NCBI GenBank assembly: GCA_036785325.1
Contig: JAXIVH010000010.1
Span: 239,771 to 303,770, forward strand
From: Urophycis tenuis
Taxonomy: Eukaryota > Chordata > Actinopteri > Gadiformes > Phycidae
Length of the DNA stretch: 64,000 nucleotides
Direction of reading: 5' to 3'
The stretch's first letter is position 1, and every line of letters starts with the position of its first letter. Below are positions 57,298 through 64,000 of this stretch, one piece after another. The notes under the pieces are model-generated. The model worked only from the letters and a program-made list of their open reading frames with translations, was not told the origin of the DNA and did no database searches. The translations under genes were made by a program, and so were the position numbers.

Positions 57298-57486
57298 GTC
57301 ATCTGCTCCGGATGGCAGATCAGCACTTCAGCATGTCTGGTGTCTCCAGCTCCTTCCCACTTCTCAGCCACCCTGCCTTCGGCCTGTTCTCCACCGCCAG
57401 CTCTGGCCGCTCTGAGTTTGGAGGCCTGGGGACTCTGGGCATGTCTGCTGCCCTGGCTGCTCACCCTCAGCTGGGTGCCTTTCCAG
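57298..57486 (+). CDS. baz2b: BAZ2B, second coding exon
   Basis: 189-bp phase 1-1 exon between ACCACCAG and GTGAGG, residues 47-109. It starts GHLLRMADQHFSMSGVSSSF and includes FGLFSTASSGRSEFGGLGTL and AALAAHPQLGAFPG. The SEFGGLGTLG and ALAAHPQL strings are hallmark sequence of the BAZ2B N-terminal region and fix the identity over BAZ2A. This segment has no annotated domain; it is serine/glycine-rich and probably disordered. Confidence 0.95.
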
Positions 57487-57494
57487 GTGAGGGG

Positions 57495-57496
<2 letters not shown>

Positions 57497-57528
<32 letters not shown>

Positions 57529-57613
57529 CACACACACACACACACATGCACACACACACACACACACATGCACACGCACACGCACACACACGCACACACG
57601 CACGCACACAAGC

Positions 57614-57647
<34 letters not shown>
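57497..57647. repeat. (CA)n microsatellite, interrupted
   Basis: CA repeats with CACG, CATG and CAAG interruptions, starting 10 bp after the exon donor. Confidence 0.97.
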
Positions 57648-57716
57648 CGTGTCCTGTGTTTGAACCCCGGAAGAGTTTCTTGTATGACAACGTTGAATGT
57701 TCCCCCCCTGCGGTCC

Positions 57717-57760
57717 CAGGGCCCCACAGCAGGGCCCCATAGCCCTGCTGTGGGGCCCTG
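57717..57760. repeat. Perfect 19-bp inverted repeat, 6-nt spacer
   Basis: CAGGGCCCCACAGCAGGGC (57717-57735), spacer CCCATA, exact reverse complement 57742-57760, followed by a further direct partial copy CTGTGGGGCCCTG. Confidence 0.93.
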
Positions 57761-58267
57761 CTGTGGGGCCCTGTCTGGTCTAGCAGTGGACCCCGGAGAA
57801 CGTCGTTACACGGCAGCTCTCCTCCTGGGGGTTCCCTGCTGTGAGCAGCCATGTGTCAGGGCTGCAGCACTCTGCATGTTAGATAACAAACGGTGGAACA
57901 ACAGGAGAGAGAAACAGAATAGACTTGCCTTCAAAGAGCAGATGTCCTTCCTGGAGCAGGGATGTAGGGCTGTGTTGCTGCAGCTGGGAGACGCCTCCAC
58001 ACATGAAGGGACACAGATCTGCAGGATGAGATCACAGGGAATCTGTTTTGAATTTACAACTACACTCATGCCTGGAAATAACAAGATGAGCTGAGGGTCT
58101 GTGGAATTTTCATCTGCATGAGATCTGGGGTTCAAAGGCAAACAAAAAAAAAAAAATGGTAAATGAAATGAAACAGTTCTGGCTCGTATTATCTCAACGA
58201 CCCGCAGCTCCTCAGTGGCGTGGTGCTGAATGTGGATGGATGGATGTGTGTTGTGGCTGTTCTCCAG
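57761..58267 (+). other. baz2b intron 3, unique part
   Basis: No further exon recognised. Ends in the CTGTTCTCCAG acceptor of the next exon. Confidence 0.5.
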
Positions 58268-58432
58268 ACTGGTGGCGGGCTTCAGAGACCTGTGGGCCCA
58301 ACGCTCTCTTCCATCCTCTTCTGGCGCTGCCCCCCCTGTTCCCACCCCCCTTCCAGAACCACCACGCTGCTCACTTCCAGGTCCAGTCCAGCTCCGGCAA
58401 GAATAGCCGCTCTGCCTCTCCTGCTACGAAAG
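58268..58432 (+). CDS. baz2b: BAZ2B, third coding exon
   Basis: 165-bp phase 1-1 exon, residues 110-164. It starts DWWRASE, then ALFHPLLALPPLFPPPFQNH, AAHFQVQSSSGKNSRS and ends SPATK. The WWR start, FxPLL-x-PPLFxPPxQNH and SGKxxR order match vertebrate BAZ2B. The donor GTACGG at 58433 is weaker than consensus and coincides with the first unit of a 46-bp minisatellite. Confidence 0.94.
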
Positions 58433-59755
58433 GTACGGTACCCAGGCCTAGCCTGGAGCTCCTGGAGCCATGCTAAAGCTACGGTACCCAGGCCTAGCCT
58501 GGAGCTCTTGGAGCCATGCTAAAGCTACGGTACCCAGGCCTAGCCTGGAGCTCTTGGAGCCATGCTAAAGCTACGGTACCCAGGCCTAGCCTGGAGCTCT
58601 TGGAGCCATGCTAAAGGTACGGTACCCAGGCCTAGCCTGGAGCTCCTGGAGCCATGCTAAAGGTACGGTACCCAGGCCTAGCCTGGAGCTCTTGGAGCCA
58701 TGCTAAAGCTACGGTACCCAGGCCTAGCCTGGAGCTCTTGGAGCCATGCTAAAGCTACGGTACCCAGGCCTAGCCTGGAGCTCCTGGAGCCATGCTAAAG
58801 CTACGGTACCCAGGCCTAGCCTGGAGCTCCTGGAGCCATGCTAAAGGTACGGTACCCAGGCCTAGCCTGGAGCTCTTGGAGCCATGCTAAAGGTACGGTA
58901 CCCAGGCCTAGCCTGGAGCTCTTGGAGCCATGCTAAAGCTACGGTACCCAGGCCTAGCCTGGAGCTCTTGGAGCCATGCTAAAGGTACGGTATCCAGGCC
59001 TAGCCTGGAGCTCTTGGAGCCATGCTAAAGGTACGGTACCCAGGCCTAGCCTGGAGCTCTTGGAGCCATGCTAAAGCTACGGTACCCAGGCCTAGCCTGG
59101 AGCTCTTGGAGCCATGCTAAAGGTACGGTACCCAGGCCTAGCCTGGAGCTCCTGGAGCCATGCTAAAGCTACGGTACCCAGGCCTAGCCTGGAGCTCCTG
59201 GAGCCATGCTAAAGCTACGGTACCCAGGCCTAGCCTGGAGCTCCTGGAGCCATGCTAAAGCTACGGTACCCAGGCCTAGCCTGGAGCTCCTGGAGCCATG
59301 CTAAAGCTACGGTACCCAGGCCTAGCCTGGAGCTCCTGGAGCCATGCTAAAGGTACGGTACCCAGGCCTAGCCTGGAGCTCTTGGAGCCATGCTAAAGGT
59401 ACGGTACCCAGGCCTAGCCTGGAGCTCCTGGAGCCATGCTAAAGCTACGGTACCCAGGCCTAGCCTGGAGCTCCTGGAGCCATGCTAAAGCTACGGTACC
59501 CAGGCCTAGCCTGGAGCTCCTGGAGCCATGCTAAAGCTACGGTACCCAGGCCTAGCCTGGAGCTCCTGGAGCCATGCTAAAGCTACGGTACCCAGGCCTA
59601 GCCTGGAGCTCCTGGAGCCATGCTAAAGGTACGGTACCCAGGCCTAGCCTGGAGCTCCTGGAGCCATGCTAAAGCTACGGTACCCAGGCCTAGCCTGGAG
59701 CTCCTGGAGCCATGCTAAAGCTACAGTACCCAGGCCTAGCCTGGAGCTCCTGGCA
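58428..59755. repeat. 46-bp minisatellite containing the baz2b exon 4 donor
   Basis: About 29 copies of a unit with GGTACGGTACCCAGGCCTAG, CCTGGAGCTCCTGGAGCCAT and GCTAAA. The first unit overlaps the end of the exon (AAAG before GTACGG). About ten units reproduce the AAAGGTACGG decamer of the real donor; the others read AAAGCTACGG. Located in baz2b intron 4. Confidence 0.97.
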
Positions 59756-59999
59756 TGCCCAGGCATACGTGGAGCAGCAGTTCTCCAGTCCTCCAGACAG
59801 TAGTAATATGTATGATTGACCCCTAGAGGCGATATGGAGATGCAGGTGTTGGCTGCGTTTCATCTGAATTCATATATTATACCGTTGAAACCACACTGCT
59901 AGCGTCATTACATTTGTAGTATTTTTCAAACGCTGGACAGAATTGTAGTTTTATTGCACAGTCATCGTTCTTATGAAAGGCCTCTTCTTCATTTCATGT

Positions 60000-61145
60000 A
60001 TCTCTCTATGTTTGGTGATAAGGAGCCCTGCTACGTATCTCTCTATGTTTGGTGATAGGAGCCCTGCTACGTATCTCTCTATGTTTGGTGATAAGGAGCC
60101 CTGCTACGTATCTCTCTCTATGTTTGGTGATAGGAGCCCTGCTACGTATCTCTCTCTATGTTTGGTGATAAGGAGCCCTGCTACGTATCTCTCTATGTTT
60201 GGTGATAGGAGCCCTGCTACGTATCTCTCTATGTTTGGTGATAGGAGCCCTGCTACGTAGTTCTCTATGTTTGGTGATAGGAGCCCTGCTACGTAGTTCT
60301 CTATGTTTGGTGATAGGAGCCCTGCTACGTATCTCTCTATGTTTGGTGATAAGGAGCCCTGCTACGTATCTCTCTCTATGTTTGGTGATAAGGAGCCCTG
60401 CTACGTATCTCTCTATGTTTGGTGATAAGGAGCCCTGCTACGTATCTCTCTATGTTTGGTGATAAGGAGCCCTGCTACGTATCTCTCTCTATGTTTGGTG
60501 ATAGGAGCCCTGCTACGTATCTCTCTCTATGTTTGGTGATAAGGAGCCCTGCTACGTATCTCTCTATGTTTGGTGATAAGGAGCCCTGCTACGTATCTCT
60601 CTATGTTTGGTGATAAGGAGCCCTGCTACGTATCTCTCTATGTTTGGTGATAAGGAGCCCTGCTACGTATCTCTCTATGTTTGGTGATAAGGAGCCCTGC
60701 TACGTATCTCTCTATGTTTGGTGATAAGGAGCCCTGCTACGTATCTCTCTATGTTTGGTGATAAGGAGCCCTGCTACGTAGTTCTCTATGTTTGGTGATA
60801 GGAGCCCTGCTACGTATCTCTCTATGTTTGGTGATAGGAGCCCTGCTACGTATCTCTCTCTATGTTTGGTGATAGGAGCCCTGCTACGTATCTCTCTATG
60901 TTTGGTGATAGGAGCCCTGCTACGTATCTCTCTCTATGTTTGGTGATAAGGAGCCCTGCTACGTATCTCTCTATGTTTGGTGATAAGGAGCCCTGCTACG
61001 TATCTCTCTATGTTTGGTGATAAGGAGCCCTGCTACGTATCTCTCTATGTTTGGTGATAAGGAGCCCTGCTACGTATCTCTCTATGTTTGGTGATAAGGA
61101 GCCCTGCAACGTATCTCTCTATGTTTGGTGATAAGGAGCCCTGCT
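60000..61145. repeat. 36-39-bp minisatellite
   Basis: About 31 copies of a unit with GTATCTCTCTATGTTTGGTG and ATAAGGAGCCCTGCTAC. Length varies by TCTC/TC dinucleotides and by GATAAGG/GATAGG. The last copy ends 15-20 bp before the acceptor of the next baz2b exon. Confidence 0.97.
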
Positions 61146-61166
61146 ACACTTCCCTCTGTTCTCCAG

Positions 61167-61330
61167 GAGCCAAGAGAGCCCTGAACGGGGGCCCTGCCTC
61201 CTCGGCCCCCGGCCGCGACACTCCGCCCCGGATCCCAGGTCCCGCTGGGAGCCCCCTGGAGAAGACCCCAGCCAGCAGCAGAGGCCTGAAGAGCAGCGTC
61301 CAGGTGGCCGTGGCCCCCCGTGGGCCCCCG
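61167..61330 (+). CDS. baz2b: BAZ2B, fourth coding exon
   Basis: Begins after TGTTCTCCAG in phase 1, residues 165-219: GAKRALNGGPASSAPGRDTP, then RIPGPAGSPLEKTPASSRGL and KSSVQVAVAPRGPP. Basic, serine/proline-rich and probably disordered. I end it at the GTCAGT donor (61331), but the next 90 bp are in frame and without a stop, so this and the following exon could be one continuous exon to 61579. Confidence 0.75.
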
Positions 61331-61420
61331 GTCAGTGTGCTGCTCTCTGTGTGTGACCAGCTCCTGGGGTCCAGGTCTCGCCCCCCAGAGGCCACTGCTA
61401 ACCAGCGTTGCTCCTTCCAG

Positions 61421-61579
61421 ACGGAGCGGACCCTGCCGGAGAGCCGCAGCCCGTCAGGGTCCTCCTCGGACAGCTCCGACGGGGAGAGCAGCGGTGATCT
61501 GGACGATGAAGAAGACGACGAAGAGGACGGAGAGCCGTCCAGCTACAGCGAGGACTCAGAGGACGGTGGAGGGAAGGAG
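61421..61579 (+). CDS. baz2b: BAZ2B, fifth coding exon (acidic serine-rich tract)
   Basis: 159-bp phase 0-0 exon, acceptor GTTGCTCCTTCCAG, donor GTACGT. Encodes residues 220-272: TERTLPESRSPSGSSSDSSD, GESSGDLDDEEDDEEDGEPS and SYSEDSEDGGGKE. The serine run leading into an Asp/Glu-rich block matches the first acidic segment of vertebrate BAZ2B, which also follows a basic stretch. Joined to the previous exon through a candidate 90-bp intron. Confidence 0.85.
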
Positions 61580-61582
61580 GTA

Positions 61583-61780
61583 CGTCTCCTGGATGTGTGT
61601 GACCACGTCCAGCGCTCTCTCCTGGATGTGTGTGACCACATCCAGCGCTCTCTCCTGGATGTGTGTGACCACATCCAGCGCTCTCTCCTGGATGTGTGTG
61701 ACCACATCCAGCGCTCTCTCCTGGATGTGTGTGACCACATCCAGCGCTCTCTCCTGGATGTGTGTGACCACGTCCAGGAA
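61583..61780. repeat. 33-bp minisatellite directly after a baz2b donor
   Basis: Six copies of CTCCTGGATGTGTGTGACCA + CATCCAGCGCTCT, starting three bases after the GTACGT donor. The unit is 11 codons and is open in the exon frame until a TAA at 61787. Confidence 0.97.
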
Positions 61781-61921
61781 GCACCATAAGATGGCATTGA
61801 CCGCTGCTGAGGGTGTCACGTTTGGAACGTGGCGCCCGTGGCGGCCGGCAGTCACAAGGGCTAACCCCGCTGTGGGGGTGGTGTTTGAGATGACATCACA
61901 TCCTGTCCTCCTCTTCCTCAG

Positions 61922-62392
61922 GGGCTGACCCCCCCGGAGAACAAGAGGAAGAGAGCACCTGAAGGAGAGGAGGCGCACAACAGGAAGCGGTCTTCTTCAT
62001 CCTACCTGCCCCAGTCTTCCTCCCCGGCCCCCACAGGGCCCCTCCAGCAGCCCCGGAGCAGTGCGGGGCTGGAGGAGGTGAAGCAGCACGCCACCGTCAT
62101 CCAGGCCACCGGACTGGCAGCCGGTCCCCAGCCCCCGGCCATCGCCCCCCCCTCCCACAGAGACCCCAAGCCCTCCAGACCTCCGCCTGCCCACTGCTCC
62201 TCCCCGCCCTCCTCCCCCCCCTGCCCGGCCCCCTCCTCCCCCAAAGCGCCGTCTGGTTGCTCCTCGCCCAAACCCCCCACCCTCACCCCCTCACACAGAG
62301 CCTGGCCCAAGCACACCCAGCTCACGGAGCACCCCAGGGTGGGCAGCAGAGCTGTCCTCGAGGCCTCACTGCATGCCATTAACATGCAGCAG
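61922..62392 (+). CDS. baz2b: BAZ2B, sixth coding exon
   Basis: 471-bp phase 0-0 exon, acceptor CTCTTCCTCAG, donor GTAAGG, residues 273-429. It starts GLTPPENKRKRAPEGEE. The segment KQHATVIQATGLAAGPQPPA corresponds to the conserved KH-x-x-VIQ-x-TGL block of BAZ2B. A long proline/serine stretch follows (about 353-395), and the exon ends in ASLHAINMQQ. No folded domain is apparent; basic clusters could be nuclear localisation signals. Confidence 0.93.
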
Positions 62393-62624
62393 GTAAGGGA
62401 CCTTTGTTCACGGCCGTGATGGACACACGTTCTCATACAACAAAGTCTGTCGTTTTGATTTCATTTAATGTTGACCAGAGGCCAGGGAAGTGCTGTGTCT
62501 GTCGTTAGGATGAGAAAAAGGTTCATGAGATTCCTGTCCGCTGGAGATGAAATGTCTGAACATGATGATCAAATGTTGCATTGCTCCTCTATTGGCCTGC
62601 AGCTGAAGGGGTGAGTTTGGGTGT

Positions 62625-63122
62625 AGCCCCTCTGTAAGGCTGGCCATGTGCAGCCCCTCTGTAAAGCTGGCCATGTATAGCCCCTCTGTAAGGCTGGCCA
62701 TGTGCAGCCCCTCTGTAAGGCTGGCCATGTGGAGCCCCTCTGTAAGGCTGGCCATGTGCAGCCCCTCTGTAAGGCTGGCCATGTATAGCCCCTCTGTAAG
62801 GCTGGCCATGAGGAGCCCCTCTGTAAGGCTGGCAATGTGGAGCCCCTCTGTAAGGCTGGTCATGTGCAGCCCCTCTGTAAGGCTGGTCATGTGGAGCCCC
62901 TCTGTAAGGCTGGCCATGTGGAGCCCCTCTGTAAGGCTGGCCATGTGGAGCCCCTCTGTAAGGCTGGCCATGTGCAGCCCCTCTGTAAGGCTGGCCATGT
63001 GCAGCCCCTCTGTAAGGCTGGCCATGTGCAGCCCCTCTGTAAAGCTGGCCATGTGGAGCCCCTCTGTAAAGCTGGCCATGTGGAGCCCCTCTGTAAAGCT
63101 GGCCATGTGCAGCCCCTCTGCC
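62625..63122. repeat. 27-bp minisatellite in baz2b intron
   Basis: About 18 copies of GTAAGGCTGGCCATGTGCAG + CCCCTCT, with GTAAAG and TGGAG/TATAG variants. The GTAAGG in most units equals the core of the authentic donor at 62393. Confidence 0.97.
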
Positions 63123-63229
63123 TCTAGTAGGTGGTTATCATTGTGTTGAGTTGAGGTCATATTATGGTGGTTTATGATCCAGGGCTCTCTGAGCATGTGA
63201 TTCACATGGTGATTCTTTGTGCCGTCCAG

Positions 63230-63683
63230 CCCATCCTCCCCGAGGACTCCTTCAAGGAGTTCTCTCTTCCAAAGCAGCAGGACTCCCCCAGAGGTCTGAG
63301 GAAGCGAGGGAGACCAGGGCCGCCCCCCCTCCTCCACGCCAACCTGTTTCTGAGTGGGCAGAGCGCTGCCCAGGACGCCCCTCTAGCCCTCCTGGCACCG
63401 GACCCCCTCTCTCTGCCGGTGAACCTCAGCACCGGGGCCAGGAGGCCCTCGCCCAGCCGCACGCCGACCGCACCCCAAGCGTCCACCTCCTCCGTGCCGG
63501 GCGGCAGACTCTGGGGCTCAGCCGCCCGGCTTCTCCTCGCCACGCCCAGCTCAGCCCTGACCGGCCCGCCGGCTCCCACAGACACGGCGCTCAGGAGCGC
63601 GGAGTCAGACGTCTCCAGCAGCAAGGACTCGGATGACTCGGCGGGTGACGAGGACTCAGAGGACTCGGACAGCAGCCTGTCGG
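63230..63683 (+). CDS. baz2b: BAZ2B, seventh coding exon (3' end approximate)
   Basis: Starts after TGCCGTCCAG in phase 0, residues 430 to about 580. Contains ILPEDSFKEFSLPKQQDSP, LRKRGRPGPPPL, AQDAPLALLAPDPLSLPVNL and STGARRPSPSRTP. It ends with SDVSSSKDSDDSAGDEDSED. The PLAL...PVNLST-x-RR and SD-x-SSKDS-DS blocks match vertebrate BAZ2B before its second acidic region. The 3' end is uncertain: the best nearby donor is the GT at 63684 (CTGTCGG before GTCGGT). The frame otherwise reads to a TGA at 63755, so a donor must precede that. Confidence 0.85.
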
Positions 63684-63845
63684 GTCGGTTCAGCAGAGTA
63701 GAGCCTTTCAGATTCACCATGGCGCTGATGTGTTGTGACACATCCAAGGCATTGTGAAGCGGCTTCTTCAAGAGGGCTTATCAGATGTATGCATGGCTTC
63801 GCTGTGAGGGGAATGTTAATTAGACCATGCTGATTCATCTACCGC

Positions 63846-64000
63846 CTCCCTCTCTCTCACCCCCCCTCTCTCTCCCCCTCTCTTGCCCTCTTTCTCCCCC
63901 TCTTTATCCCCCTCTCCCTCTTTCTCTCCCTCTCTCTCCCCCTCTCTCTCACCCCCCCTCTCTCTCCCCCTCTCTCGCCCCCCCTCTCTCTCCCTCTTTC
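63846..64000. repeat. Polypyrimidine low-complexity tract
   Basis: CTCTCTCTCCCCC-type sequence running off the right edge, in the next baz2b intron. Confidence 0.95.

Overview
This is vertebrate nuclear DNA, almost certainly from a teleost fish. Its genes are split by GT-AG introns, one intron may be only 90 bp, and there are tRNA-derived SINEs, CR1/L2-type LINEs, hAT elements and TTAA-flanked MITEs of fish type. I see no bacterial operon, CRISPR array, phage or virus. Three genes are recognisable, all on the + strand: the last two coding exons and 3' UTR of an RBMS-family RNA-binding protein gene (rbms1-like, 2900-5390); a complete six-exon C-type lectin gene, cd302 (7507-12946, about 242 residues); and the 5' part of the bromodomain gene baz2b. 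For baz2b I see a CpG-rich promoter and probable non-coding first exon near 20.7-20.9 kb, and coding exons from 54353 to about 63683. The gene runs off the right edge before its MBD-like/TAM, PHD and bromodomain exons. The human orthologues RBMS1, CD302 and BAZ2B lie together on chromosome 2q24, so conserved gene order supports all three calls.

Layout: 1-2803 minisatellite inside an rbms1 intron; 2900-5390 rbms1 end; 5845-6985 minisatellite split by a SINE; 7431-14600 cd302, whose large intron 4 holds two minisatellites, a Harbinger-like MITE and an hAT element carrying a nested SINE; 14.8-18.6 kb SINE, two minisatellites and a 5'-truncated LINE; 20.7-54.3 kb the putative first intron(s) of baz2b, packed with minisatellites, two abutting palindromic TTAA elements, microsatellites and an hAT relic; 54.3-64 kb baz2b coding exons alternating with more minisatellites.

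The dominant property of the window is tandem repetition. By my own boundaries roughly 25 kb of 64 kb (about 39%) is minisatellite, in more than twenty unrelated arrays with units of 8 to 63 bp. Nearly all long open frames here lie in these arrays and are not genes. The most interesting observations concern array behaviour: arrays that start at or include splice sites (baz2b exon 4 donor, cd302 last-exon acceptor), arrays cut by a transposon whose halves later diverged, block duplications readable from variant patterns, and several perfect short-loop inverted repeats. I found no convincing undescribed biological system. All homology calls rest on recalled family features, not on a search.
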